Made by a program: the position numbers and the translations under genes | Shown: piece by piece, positions 7,801-15,500 of the stretch | Layout of the letters: each line of letters opens with the position of its first letter | Position numbering within the stretch: position 1 is the first letter of the stretch | Notes under the pieces: generated by a model | What the model was told of the DNA's origin: nothing | The model's database searches: none | Seen by the model: only the letters and a program-made list of their open reading frames with translations | NCBI RefSeq assembly: GCF_001692445.1 | Contig: NZ_MAQA01000040.1 | Coordinates: 1 to 43,880 of the forward strand | Reading direction: 5' to 3' | Origin: Oerskovia enterophila | GTDB taxonomy: Bacteria > Actinomycetota > Actinomycetes > Actinomycetales > Cellulomonadaceae | Length of the DNA: 43,880 bases

Positions 7801-9222
7801 GAACCAGGTGGGCTGGTTGCTCCACCGCGTAGAGGTATTTGCGCCATCGGTGTGCCACAACACCCAGTTCCTCGCCGAGCACGAGTAGGAGTGAATCCCG
7901 TACAGATAGAGTGTGGACGCCAAGACCGTCTTGCCCAAGATCGGACGAACGTCGAATGCCATGAACGAGCGGGCGATGACACCGCCACCGTTGTAGGATC
8001 CCAACCGAAGTTCTGCGCTACCTGACTGATCAACGCTGGAATCTGACTGCACCCAGGTGTCGAAGGTCGTCTTCATCTCCAGTTCTGGATCGATCACTAC
8101 CGGGAATTGAGTCGACGGCGCCGTCAAGAACCCCTGATCAGGCTGGAGATCGACACGAGCCCGGGAGTCATCGACTAGTTCGATCGTGCGCTCGACCTCG
8201 ACTTGGTCATCACTGGCAGGCTCCACGGGCATCTTGGACGTTGCCGACTCTGGCGCCGAAGTGCGAGCTCCGGTCGGCGCTGAAGCAGGCCCCGCACTCG
8301 CTTCCTCCCACCCAGGCATCGGTGGCCTCGCGGAAACGACCTCGGCCGGAGACCACTCCTCGGTTACCGGATGTACACGATCCGCGTCGGCAACCGCATC
8401 CCACATCATGGGGACGGACGACGATGCCACCACCTCGCCGGAGCCATTCATCGCGCTCAGTTCGCCAGTGTCCTCTTCGACGATGGCACCTTCATCCGTC
8501 GAGAGGTATAGCGGCAGGCTGAGCTGCCCGTTGCCCACCTCTTCATTGACGACGAAGAACTGCTCGAACCCTGTTGTGTGTACATCGACCACGATGTCGA
8601 TCCCCGGCCGTACGGATTCGTACACGGCGCGAGATCCTTCTAGGCGCGGGGTGGGCAGACTCCCTTCCCACTCCATCACTTGCCGAGACCCACCGTCACC
8701 ACTCAACGACCCCAATTCGACCGGCACGCCCCCTTCGAACGGCTCGCCACCCGAGAGAGCAATATCACCGGGATGCGCCTTCGCGTGAACCAGTCCGTCC
8801 TCACCAAAAGCAAGGGTGGTGTCGACTTCTGACCAGTCCTGCGATGATGTCCCATCGCCACCCTGTCGCACCCACACGGGCCCAGATGCCGCACCCAACA
8901 TCATGGTGCCGTCAGGCATCGCGAACACCGAACCTGATTCGTACCTCTCACCTACAACTTCAACGGGTTCATCCTCAAGTCGTGCGATCGCCCGCGCAGT
9001 CACCGCATCCGGCGCAGAAAGGTAACCCTGACTCGTGCGCTCCGGCGCTGGCTCAGACACGGCCGGTGCCGCAGGTGCCGTGGCAGGTACGGCACTCTGA
9101 GCCGGGAGCGACGACAGCCCCACAGAACCCACCGCAAGAGCGACGGTCGCCGCGACCGTCGCGACACCAGATCGCCAAGCACCAGGAACACCAGAGAACG
9201 AGACAAGAATGGCCACGGCCAC
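1891..9222 (-). CDS. Secreted RHS-repeat polymorphic toxin
   Basis: A 2443-residue WapA/RHS-type exported toxin. An N-terminal hydrophobic segment (about residues 15-45, ending near SLPAQSA) fits a signal peptide. A DNRLRE-type beta domain follows at about 384-550, then Ig/fibronectin-like modules to about 880 and a carbohydrate-binding-like segment near 990-1110. Many YD/RHS repeats (YxYDxxGRL, YDTADRLVS) run to about 2190, and the RHS core signature (RYGWLGAAQRN... GRFLQPD... NTYDYCNADPVN) lies near 2194-2254. The last 188 residues are the variable tip: a Gly/Ala-rich hydrophobic stretch and a terminal module with KHFGKHGKEFG, RSNGDVVKYNP and NTFGV, resembling small RNase-type toxin tips (BECR-like; tentative). 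The shell encapsulates and delivers the tip to neighbouring cells. The GTG start has GGAG 5 nt upstream. It is followed by a CPCC immunity gene. Confidence 0.93.
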   Translation of the reverse strand: MAVAILVSFSGVPGAWRSGVATVAATVALAVGSVGLSSLPAQSAVPATAPAAPAVSEPAPERTSQGYLSAPDAVTARAIARLEDEPVEVVGERYESGSVFAMPDGTMMLGAASGPVWVRQGGDGTSSQDWSEVDTTLAFGEDGLVHAKAHPGDIALSGGEPFEGGVPVELGSLSGDGGSRQVMEWEGSLPTPRLEGSRAVYESVRPGIDIVVDVHTTGFEQFFVVNEEVGNGQLSLPLYLSTDEGAIVEEDTGELSAMNGSGEVVASSSVPMMWDAVADADRVHPVTEEWSPAEVVSARPPMPGWEEASAGPASAPTGARTSAPESATSKMPVEPASDDQVEVERTIELVDDSRARVDLQPDQGFLTAPSTQFPVVIDPELEMKTTFDTWVQSDSSVDQSGSAELRLGSYNGGGVIARSFMAFDVRPILGKTVLASTLYLYGIHSYSCSARNWVLWHTDGANTSTRWSNQPTWFNPQAISSQTRGYSTACAQGWVSVDAKSPMTWTAAQTHAGITLGVRAENEADTYGWKRFLSANNTAGAPFIWVSYNSKPNVGGAVGVSPKGSSVSGVTWTNTLTPTLTSTVSDPDGGTVKATFQVLQGGTIKHSAEVSVASGTVAQYKVPAGVLVEGTAYTARVATFDGQLWNGAWSPVLAFAVDKTAPGAPVVSSTDYPADNTWHKDANEAGTFSFRLASADTSVTGYKWGLDKAPATLVAVAGGAAGTANIKPTTVGKHTVQVQTVDRAGNVSAQISKYTFLVGRAGLLTPEEGARVVRRARLELGTNDTTMTHVKYQWRRGPDSTTITDIAGGALTASDGDAWGAGWQPAPDSDDYVSWDAGMTLGFAGGPVQVRAVLATSASGAGAANTQWVTLIVDPSASGAAFTTIGPGSVNLLTGDHNLSVTDVEEFGISLVRTTSSRDTDSGYQLQDDLVRPAAEGAEFSNVRAAAGESGGYATVAMDSTRFNSGTQSIRVTPGTTGTSNTYGSLVGDLGGGMRLGLKPGGTYRVSGWIFVPAGTGLTAPSPLGNRITMLWKSGGVYPHPTATGAMSNAPTKVDTWQHLTFDTTIPTDATEAFIRLYNGQDAGTGKPVYFDDVSVRQIWAPFGKAWETGTADAAAGTAYTRISMPYDDVAAVHLAGGAQVWFSTGDRTKWFPEPGAEDLKLVRTNANAWRLTEIDGTITDFARTRSTGDFDVQITAPPVATGQARHIYTIVNGVQRLTRVIAPIETGVDDWPANNAACTTATPARGCEVMELAYASSTTATVNAPGTFTGQVSGASVWAWNGATSTMKKVDVAHYRYDTTGRLVEVEDPRIVAAGAPALVTQYQYDADGRLVSVTAPGEEPYTFSYGAGGASKTGAGDFVDPSLGRLLTVSRASLLPGSKIELGPVNTTTVVYDVPLTRAKGGPYNLDAGALETWAQSDGPTDATAVFGPQDLPGVTTATAAKPGADGYGPATVHYLNAAGLEVNAATPAGSDAPAEGFIDTAEYDRTGKVVRSLDATNRLLALRKLANADQMLIDWGLQDRTSIDLATMFDSRSVYSADGLEVLSEIGPAQQLAVANDPGDVRLLRPHTDYKYDEGKPDGAAYHLVTTETTSGLDPDTGDKVDPIVTKTTFSPVDGAAALGATSGWVHKGATSITVDAGQPTALTSVVLYDARGRAIESRKPGSTGNDAATVKSIFYSAGTEAPDARCQNKPEWAGQPCLTFAGGAVTGHDPARMSADLTVKRTEAYNGFGSPTVISESTGADAGLVTRTTTTTYDAADRVTGVQIAGSTAAAGATIAKTTTTYDGPTGDIVKNASVNASGAETASVVKEYDRLGRLIKYTDANGGWTKSEYDRYGQPTKVTDSIGTTRSYEYDRAADPRGYVTKLTDSVAGTITPTWGADGQLESQTLPGGVTLTMTYDTARVPVARSYTRTSDGTVIAADSVVENHRGQWITHTTPTSIRNYSYDRLGRLTSVNDTSGATNQCTTRTYGFDNHTNRTSFTTATATAGGACPGTTGATTITSTYDTADRLVSTTEPGGNTWAYDQLGRITKMPTENGTKTATTSYFVNDLVATQEVPGTKRTQWGLDPLMRFDTQDTFEWVNNAWANSTETINHYDGDSDEPSWIVNDATLPDNLTRYVEGMDGALAVQTGKTGERVLQLVDLHGDITATLPIADGATTATFTELRFTSFDEFGIPQPMTSGATSNAPPARYGWLGAAQRNADTPTGVILMGVRLYHPATGRFLQPDQVAGGSANTYDYCNADPVNCTDLAGTFTWKGLVKGIAKVGEVAAWIPGPVGAAAAGVSAVAYAASGNKGKALAMSATAALQLVGAGAGVLVGLKIASVAVKAGQKARAAEKLLRAAPIWSETKKLSPIANAVKHFGKHGKEFGANVTLRRYVQAASRFTNRNSFGTLSRTRSNGDVVKYNPFTNTFGVRAANRAPRTFFKPTSRVVGFRQFMR

Positions 9223-9482
9223 CGCTCCAACTGTGCGGCCACCAGCAACACTGCCAGCGGCACATCAGAACCCACACCCCCTACGGGCAGGCCCCAACCT
9301 GGCTCACAGCACGCTCACAGCCCACGATGGTGACTGGAAACTAGCACTCCCAGGCAACGATCAGCCGACACCCCGGATTCTCACGGCCGTCAATTCCGCC
9401 CAAACCGCTCAACGGCTCTCCCGGTTCGGCGACAGAAGTGAGCCACCTCACACTTCAGGGTTGTCGCGCCGGCCCGGACCGG
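9223..9482. other. Divergent intergenic region between the RHS toxin and the 9501 gene
   Basis: No gene is supported here. On the minus strand it must carry the toxin promoter; TTGACG near 9380 is a possible -35 but I cannot pair it convincingly. A near-palindrome GAAGTGAG / CTCACACTTC lies at about 9434-9456 and could be an operator. The DNA is less GC-rich up to about 9460 and then returns to backbone composition. Confidence 0.4.
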
Positions 9483-9500
9483 CCCCGTCAACGTACGGGC
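9483..9500 (+). promoter_or_regulatory. CCCCGTCAAC-N2-ACGGG leaderless-type promoter block
   Basis: CCCCGTCAAC ends 8 nt before the ATG at 9501 and is followed by a conserved ACGGG. The identical arrangement and spacing occurs before the paralogous tag gene at 25984 (minus strand). No ribosome site is visible, so translation may be leaderless. Confidence 0.5.
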
Positions 9501-10682
9501 ATGAGCACCCACGACGAGATCCCGCGCCCCCGCGCCACCTCACAGCACCACATGCTGCGCGGCGCACTGAACGCCTCAGCGACGCAGCCGAGGATGCATG
9601 ATGGAAAGTTCGCCACCAAGGACGTGACTGAGGCCGTGGGCGGGCTGGGCGCCTTGGGCCCCGAGCTTCCCCAGTGCCCGCGCTGCGACGGACCGTGGGG
9701 CACCGACCAGACCTGCCAGAACTGCTGCGCCCCGGACGGACAGATGCGTCTGCCGATCGGGCAGGACCACGACCTGGGGCCGGGCGCGCAGGACCCCGAC
9801 GCCGCACGGCCGCTGGCCGAGGAGCTCGGCGGCGGCGACGAGGCCCAGATCGGCACCTTCGAGCACGGCCACGACGCCCTCGGGGCGATCAGCCTCTCCC
9901 GCAACGAGGACGGCACCTTCCACGCCGAGTCCTCGATCGTTCTCGGCATCCGCGAGGGGCTGGGCGACCTCGTCCCGGGCGTGAGCACCAAGGGCGGGGA
10001 CGTGATGAGCGAGGAGGACGCCGAGAAGGTCGACGCCTGGCTCGACGAGCACTCCCCGGCGATCAACGCCTGGATGGCGGACGAGTACGGCGTCGAGCGG
10101 CTCGACGGCGACGACTGGGACTGGCAGCAGGCCACGGTGTCCACCGACCTGCCGGCCGACGCCTCGACGCAGGACCTGACCTCGGCGCTGGAGTCCGGCA
10201 CCAAGGCCATCGCGCTCTACAACGAGTCCGACCCCGGGACGTACGGGTCGCGCGACATGTGGCGCGAGCTGCGCGACCACCTGGCCGAGCACGACGAGCG
10301 GGTCGAGAACGCCTCGCAGCAGTACCTGGACACCGCGCTGTGGTCGTCCTCGGACGAGCTGGTGGAGCAGGGGCTGGCCAACCCGCGCGAGGTGATGTGG
10401 GAGGACCTTCCCGCCCAGACGCAGACCAAGATCCGTGAGGACGTCGAGCGGTTCCTGATCGGTCAGCGTCACGTCCTGAAGGCCACCGGTAGCCCGGACT
10501 ACTTCGGCTGCGAGGACGCGACCCAGGTCGGCCACGACCTGTACCTCTCGCGCAACGGTCACGGCGCCGGCTTCTTCGACCGGGGCCTGGGTGAGCACGG
10601 AGAACGTCTCCAGGACGTGGCCCGTGCGCTGAACGAGTCGAGCCCGATCGTCGGGGACGACGGCAACATCTACTTCGAGTAG
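9501..10682 (+). CDS. DGKFATK-tag protein with zinc ribbon and conserved phage-type C-terminal block
   Basis: The protein has 393 residues. Residues 21-40 are the shared module (GALNASATQPRM..DGKFATK). A likely zinc ribbon follows: C59-x2-C62-x9-C72-x2-C75. The middle is acidic and helical. The C-terminal segment (GHDLYLSRNGHGAGFFDRG ... GDDGNIYFE) closely resembles a domain repeatedly found in actinophage and plasmid hypothetical proteins with the same GHDxxLxRNGHGAGFxDR signature, of unknown function. The ATG at 9501 was chosen because the conserved CCCCGTCAAC block ends 8 nt upstream. It faces away from the toxin gene and is followed by a CATAGG promoter for the next gene, so it is probably monocistronic. 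Confidence 0.85.
   Translation: MSTHDEIPRPRATSQHHMLRGALNASATQPRMHDGKFATKDVTEAVGGLGALGPELPQCPRCDGPWGTDQTCQNCCAPDGQMRLPIGQDHDLGPGAQDPDAARPLAEELGGGDEAQIGTFEHGHDALGAISLSRNEDGTFHAESSIVLGIREGLGDLVPGVSTKGGDVMSEEDAEKVDAWLDEHSPAINAWMADEYGVERLDGDDWDWQQATVSTDLPADASTQDLTSALESGTKAIALYNESDPGTYGSRDMWRELRDHLAEHDERVENASQQYLDTALWSSSDELVEQGLANPREVMWEDLPAQTQTKIREDVERFLIGQRHVLKATGSPDYFGCEDATQVGHDLYLSRNGHGAGFFDRGLGEHGERLQDVARALNESSPIVGDDGNIYFE
9556..9633 (+). repeat. Right copy of the imperfect direct repeat flanking the RHS locus
   Basis: This matches bases 1255-1332 in the same orientation and lies within the coding sequence of the shared tag module. See the left copy for the identical blocks. Confidence 0.7.
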
Positions 10683-10704
10683 GCACCAGGTTCCGGGTCG
10701 GGTC

Positions 10705-10721
10705 TGCGCATAGGGGCGTGC
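10705..10721 (+). promoter_or_regulatory. CATAGG leaderless promoter, site 1
   Basis: TCTGCGCATAGG ends at 10714, exactly 7 nt before the GTG at 10722, with no separate ribosome site. This is one of eight CGCATAGG sites between 10.7 and 24.5 kb. The spacing is that of a -10 element for a transcript starting at the initiation codon. Confidence 0.65.
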
Positions 10722-11996
10722 GTGGACCCGACTCGCCCCCTGCCCCGCAACCCGATCACCGCCGTCCTGGCCCTGGGCCTGATCGCGGTGATGTTGTTCT
10801 TCCCTGACCCCGCCACCGTGGTCGCGGAGGCCTCGCCCGAGCAAGACGCCGGCCAGGAGACGACTGAGGCACCCGCACCTCAGGTCGTGGTTCCCGACGA
10901 CGTCACCCAGCTCGCACCCGACCCACCGGTCACCGTCGTCCCGGCCCCGACCCCCGAGCCGGTCCCCGCCACCAGCACCGCCACCGGCACGACGGGCGGC
11001 TCCGTCTCCGGAACGTCCAGTGCGCCGCGGTCCACCGGCGTGGCGTCCGAGTCGCCGGCCGGTCCTGGACCCACCGTCACCGTCTTCATGGCTCCGGGCG
11101 CTGCGGACTCCGGCGACGGGCTCAGTCCTGGCACCGCGGTCGGGTCGTTCGCTCGCGCCCAGCAGGTGGCGAAGTCCGCGGGCGGGGCCGGGGCGAACAT
11201 CGACGTGCGCATCGCCGCAGGCACGTACCGCCTCACGCCCAGCACGTGGTCCCTGGCCTCCCCCGGCCACCGCATCCGCTTCCTCCCCCAGGACTACGTC
11301 GAGGGCCAGGCGCTGCCCGTGGCCCAGGTCCCGGTCTTCGACGGGTCCGGGCTCGGTGGGACGTACTGGCTCGACATCCTCGCCCCTGGCGCCGAGACGA
11401 CGTATGACGTTCGGTCCCTGACCGTCACGGGGTACTCGAACGGGCTGCGGATCTCCGGCGGGTACTCCTACAAGGGTGGCCCGGCGGAGCGCGCGAGCGG
11501 CGAAGGACGCCCCCTGCCCCGCCCCACGGTCACCGGCATGACGTTCGAGCGGATCGGCTCAGCCCACTCCGCCAAGACGGGGTACGCCGCCATCCACGTG
11601 CAGAACACCGACGGCGCCCGCGTCGTGGCCAACACGCTGCACCGCATCGAGAACTCGGGCGCCCAGGCCGGGCTCGTGCACGGGATCTACGCCGTCCTGT
11701 CCACCGGCCTGGACGTGCGGGGCAACACGATCTCGAAGGTCTCCGGGGATGCGGTGCGCACCCGCAACGCCAGCTCGGGCTCGGTCACCGGCAACACGAT
11801 CGAGGCATCTGGGGTGCACGCCGCGGTCTCCGACTGGTTCTGCGACCAGGCGTGCGCGGCCAAGAACGTCCAGTCCTTCGAGTGCCCCTCGGGCCCGGTC
11901 GACGTCGCCAACAACGTCGGGACCCGCTACGCCGGGGGCCAGCTCAAGGCGTACGAGGTCACGGTCTCCCCGTCCGGTGCGAGCTCGGGCTGCTGA
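10722..11996 (+). CDS. Exported right-handed beta-helix protein
   Basis: The protein has 424 residues. A membrane or signal segment lies at residues 12-28 (ITAVLALGLIAVMLFF), followed by a Pro/Thr/Ala/Glu-rich linker to about 110. The domain from about 115 to the end has the rhythm of a parallel beta-helix (GDGLSPGTAVGSFARAQ near its start, then repeats such as VVANTLHRI, VRGNTISKV, VTGNTIEAS). Such folds bind or cleave polysaccharides or serve as surface spikes; catalytic residues cannot be assigned. Cysteines near the C-terminus (FCDQAC, FEC, SGC) could form disulfides. The GTG start is fixed by the 7-nt spacing to CATAGG. Expected on the cell surface; its role on a mobile element (contact or attachment) is inference. 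Confidence 0.8.
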   Translation: MDPTRPLPRNPITAVLALGLIAVMLFFPDPATVVAEASPEQDAGQETTEAPAPQVVVPDDVTQLAPDPPVTVVPAPTPEPVPATSTATGTTGGSVSGTSSAPRSTGVASESPAGPGPTVTVFMAPGAADSGDGLSPGTAVGSFARAQQVAKSAGGAGANIDVRIAAGTYRLTPSTWSLASPGHRIRFLPQDYVEGQALPVAQVPVFDGSGLGGTYWLDILAPGAETTYDVRSLTVTGYSNGLRISGGYSYKGGPAERASGEGRPLPRPTVTGMTFERIGSAHSAKTGYAAIHVQNTDGARVVANTLHRIENSGAQAGLVHGIYAVLSTGLDVRGNTISKVSGDAVRTRNASSGSVTGNTIEASGVHAAVSDWFCDQACAAKNVQSFECPSGPVDVANNVGTRYAGGQLKAYEVTVSPSGASSGC

Positions 11997-11997
11997 C

Positions 11998-12327
11998 TCA
12001 GTCCCCGCACGTCTGGCACAGGCAGAACCGGTGCGGGACGGGCATCGCGATGTCGTCCAGGTCCAGTCCGCTGTTGGCTGCGACGGTCGCCGTGCGCAGG
12101 ACGTCACGCACCACCGAGCGTCGCTCGATGCGGCCCGAGCCGCGGCGCGAGTGCGGCTGCCGGGACGCCCAGCGTGCTGCTACCGGGAAGCACCGAGCCT
12201 CGGGCGACAGGCACGAGACCTGGCGCAGCGGCAGGACGCGCCAGTGGCGGTGCTTCGTCTCCACAGCGGTGAACGGCAGGCGGGCGATCTCGACATCGTC
12301 GGGGACGTGGGCATCGGTGCGGGACAT
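11998..12327 (-). CDS. Hypothetical protein with C-terminal CxxC
   Basis: The protein has 109 residues (MSRTDAHVPDDVEIARLPF ... FCLCQTCGD). It is convergent with the beta-helix gene, with stop codons one base apart. Start at 12327 chosen for GGAG 8 nt upstream; an in-frame ATG at 12339 is the alternative. Arg-rich centre and a terminal C-L-C-Q-T-C cluster suggest a metal- or nucleic-acid-binding protein, but no family is recognised. A minus-strand CATAGG site at 12365-12370 places transcription start about 30 nt upstream of the start codon. Confidence 0.65.
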   Translation of the reverse strand: MSRTDAHVPDDVEIARLPFTAVETKHRHWRVLPLRQVSCLSPEARCFPVAARWASRQPHSRRGSGRIERRSVVRDVLRTATVAANSGLDLDDIAMPVPHRFCLCQTCGD

Positions 12328-12364
12328 GTCGGGCTCCATCCTGTGCGTGGATCGGTCACATGCA

Positions 12365-12374
12365 CCTATGCGCA
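12365..12374 (-). promoter_or_regulatory. CATAGG promoter, site 2 (minus strand)
   Basis: CTGCGCATAGG reads on the minus strand with CATAGG at 12370-12365. It points at the gene 11998-12327 and lies back to back with the plus-strand site at 12408, so the two promoters share an approximately 40-bp control region. Confidence 0.55.
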
Positions 12375-12405
12375 GGGGCGAGCCCAGACCTGACCGCACG
12401 GCCCC

Positions 12406-12413
12406 CGCATAGG
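12406..12413 (+). promoter_or_regulatory. CATAGG promoter, site 3, for a short terminated transcript
   Basis: CGCATAGG ends at 12413. By analogy with the leaderless sites the transcript should begin near 12420-12421. It meets a strong terminator at 12482-12533, before the FtsK gene. Confidence 0.55.
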
Positions 12414-12419
12414 TGACGG

Positions 12420-12533
12420 GTGTTGGACGGTTCCGGCGACGGAACCCGATCCGGCGGTCTGTGTGTTCGTGCGCTGTGTCCTCCTCATGGGCCTGGCACC
12501 GGTCTCGGTCGGTGCCAGGCCTGAGGACTTTTT
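12420..12533 (+). ncRNA. Candidate structured small RNA of about 113 nt
   Basis: The segment runs from a CATAGG promoter to an intrinsic terminator and contains a perfect 6-bp hairpin (GGTTCC 12429-12434 with GGAACC 12441-12446). A 34-codon GTG frame at 12420 runs through the terminator stem and is unlikely to be a conventional protein. Because it lies directly in front of the FtsK-type gene, it may be a leader or attenuator controlling read-through into that gene, or a free small RNA such as a copy-control or antisense RNA (inference). Confidence 0.45.
12482..12533 (+). terminator. Strong intrinsic terminator before the FtsK gene
   Basis: TCCTCA (12482-12487) pairs with TGAGGA (12522-12527), and GGCCTGGCACCG (12490-12501) pairs perfectly with CGGTGCCAGGCC (12510-12521). 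The loop is 8 nt and there is a 2-nt bulge. A CTTTTT tract follows immediately (12528-12533), the rare case here of a textbook U-tract. Confidence 0.85.
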
Positions 12534-12584
12534 GCGCATGGACCCCAGAGACGCAGTCCAGGACCACGACACGGAGGCCAAGCG

Positions 12585-15500
12585 GTGGCGATCGAACGCA
12601 TGACGGCGGACCTGCCGGGGGGCTTCGACCCCTCCAAGCACGCCCAGGCGCTGGTCGCGATGGTCGTGGCCAAGCACGGCGAAGGGTGGGAGCTGGAGTC
12701 CATCGACCCGGCCGACTCCACCGCGACGCTGACCCGTCAGGTCGCACTGACCGAGGTCACCGCCGCCCAGCCGACGTCGCGCAAGAAGAGCGCCCCGATG
12801 AAGCAGGTCAACCTGCCGCGAGGGACCAAGCCGTCCGACGGCGACGAGATCTCCGCGCGGTTCGAGGACCAGCACCCCGGGTTCTACCTGACGAGCTTCG
12901 AGCCGTTCCTGGGCCGGGCCGAGCTGACCAAGCTCTCTGACGAGGTGGCCCGGTGCCGCGGCGCCCTGGCCTTGGCCTTGTCGGTCAAGCCGTGGGAGGT
13001 GCAGGTCGGCGAGCGACCCGACGGCGGGTTCCACGTCGCCCTGCCGCACACCTACGTCCCGTCCAAGCACAACGACAAGATGGACGAGGTCGCCACGGTC
13101 GTCGTCGGGCAGGAGGGCTGGTACGTCGACATCGACACCCGGGCCCTGACCGCGGAGATCATCCCCTCGGACCCGCCGACGTTCCCCGCCGTGATCCCGT
13201 ACCCGTTCACCGCACCGAAGTCCGAGAAGGCCTACTGGGAGATCCCCGTGGGGCGCGAACTCGGCCACAACGGAGCCGAGGGCGAGGACCTGGTCCTCGA
13301 CTTCGACGCGACCCCCGGGGCCCTGATCGTGGGCACTGCGGGAGCGGGGAAGGCGCAACCGCTCGACACTCCCATCCCCGTTCCAGTCTCGGACAGGTTC
13401 CCCGACGGCTGGGCAACCATGGGCACCTTGGAGTTGGGAGACCAGGTCTTCACCGGCGGCGGCGAGGTCGCGCTGGTCGACTACCTCTCCCCCATCTCGG
13501 AGCGCGAGGTTCTCATCGTGAAGTTCTCGGACGGCCAGGAAGTGGAGGCCGACGCGGAGCACATGTGGGTCGTCTCCGACGTCGCGAGCAGGATCGCCCA
13601 CGGCGCCAGGGGTGTGAACAAGCGGGCTGCGACGCGCGAGCGCCTCTCGGAACGACTGGATCGCATCTCTCTCCTCGCAGAGGATGCGTGCAAGGTCGCC
13701 GCAGGCGCCAGCCCGCAGGCACTGGGGAGGATGTTTGGACTGAACGAGCAGAAGGTTCGCGTCATCGCGCAGAACGCCGGCCTGCCGTTCATCTTGGCGT
13801 CAGGGTCTGGGTCTGCGCGCATCTACCCGGTGGATGAGTTCGCGCTGGCGTACCGCGATCACGAGACAGCGAAGACCAACGGACAGTCGGCGCGGGCGCG
13901 TCGGCTTCCGGAGACGAGGATCGTCACCACGACCGAGCTCCTGGCAGAACAGACCGGCGCGGGAGAGCGCAATGAGTTCGCGGTGCGGGTCGCCCCGGCC
14001 ATCGACACCAAGGAAGCAGATCTCCCCATCGACCCGTACCTGCTAGGTGCGTGGCTCGGGGACGGCACCGCCCGCAACGGCGGCGTAACGGTGGGCGACG
14101 CTGACCTCGTTGAGATGCGGGCGCTGCTTTCGCAGGCGTGGGGCCCGTCTCGCGTTCGCGTCGAGACCCGAGGCGGCTCCTCCGCCGTCTCCCTGCATTT
14201 TGGACGCCCCGACGTCACTGCCTGCCTGAACGGCCACTACGACTGGGTCCCTGTCGAAGGTCACTCGCCGTACTGCCGCACCTGCCGGGTCACGCGTTCC
14301 AGCTCGACGAGGTTCGCGCGCAACGCGACCTTCTCGATGCATCTGCGAGACGCGGGGCTCTACCGCAACAAGCACATCCCGGCGCTCTATCTACGTGCAT
14401 CCCGCGAGCAGCGCCTCGCCCTGCTTCAAGGCCTCATGGACACTGACGGCACGGTCAACAAGGCCGGACAGTGCGAGTTCGCCGTCTGTGACGAGCGCCT
14501 CGCCCGCCACGCACTCCAGCTCGTGCGCTCACTGGGCATCAAGGCCTCGATCACGATGAACGACGCCGCTCTCACTGAGCCTGACCCGACCAGACCGGGC
14601 TCGAAGCGGCGCCGTGTCGTCGGCGTGCGGCACCGAGTGAAGTTCACGACGGACGAGGTCGTGTTCCGACTCCCACGCAAGCGTGCCCGTCTCCACTCCA
14701 AAGGTTCGATGCGCCCAACGTCGCGATGGAACTACGTCGTGGGGGTCGAACGGGTCGGCGTGAAGGAGGTCAGGTGCCTGCGCGTGAACCACCCAGAACA
14801 CACCTACCTGACGGGCGAGTTCATCCCTACCCACAACACCGTTGCCATCAACGCGCTCATCGCTGGCGCCCTGGCCCGAGGCTGGGAGCTGTGCCTGGGC
14901 GACGTCCCGCACAAGGCCTTGGACTTCACCTGGGCGAAGAACTACTGCCGCCCCGGGGGGTGGGGATGCGACTCCCCCGAGGCGACCCTGACGATGCTCA
15001 AGCTCGTCTACCAGGAGAAGGACGTGCGCTCGGCCCTGCTCGCCAAGCACGGTGCCCAGAAGCTCCAGGACCTGCCCGAGCACGTACGGCCCAAGCCGAT
15101 CCTGATTGTGCTCGACGAGGTCACCGGGATGTTCGCGTTGGAGCCCGTGCCCAAGGGCGTCCCGAAGGACCACCCGCTCGTCCAGGAACCGCTGGCGAAG
15201 AACCTCATCATCCAGTCGACCGTCGCTACGGTCGCGAAGATCCCCGCCGAGCTGCGGTTCGTGGGGATCAGGGTCATCATCGCGACCCAGATGGCCCAGC
15301 AGAACACCGGCATCGGGGTGCCGCTCAAGACGAACCTGGCGAACCGGATGCTGTTGGGCGCCAACCCGAACGAGCAGGCCCGGGGCCACGCGTTCCTCGA
15401 CCCGCGCTCGGCGCCGCTGGTGCCGGACAACATCAAGGCTGACCGCGCCGCGTCGCGTGGTGTGGGCGTCGCGGAGTTCGAGGGGCGTCCGGCCTCGGTC

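Noticed and set aside
9576-11270. Open frame of 564 codons on the minus strand
   Set aside because: It crosses two plus-strand genes with strong promoters and domains and is low-complexity.
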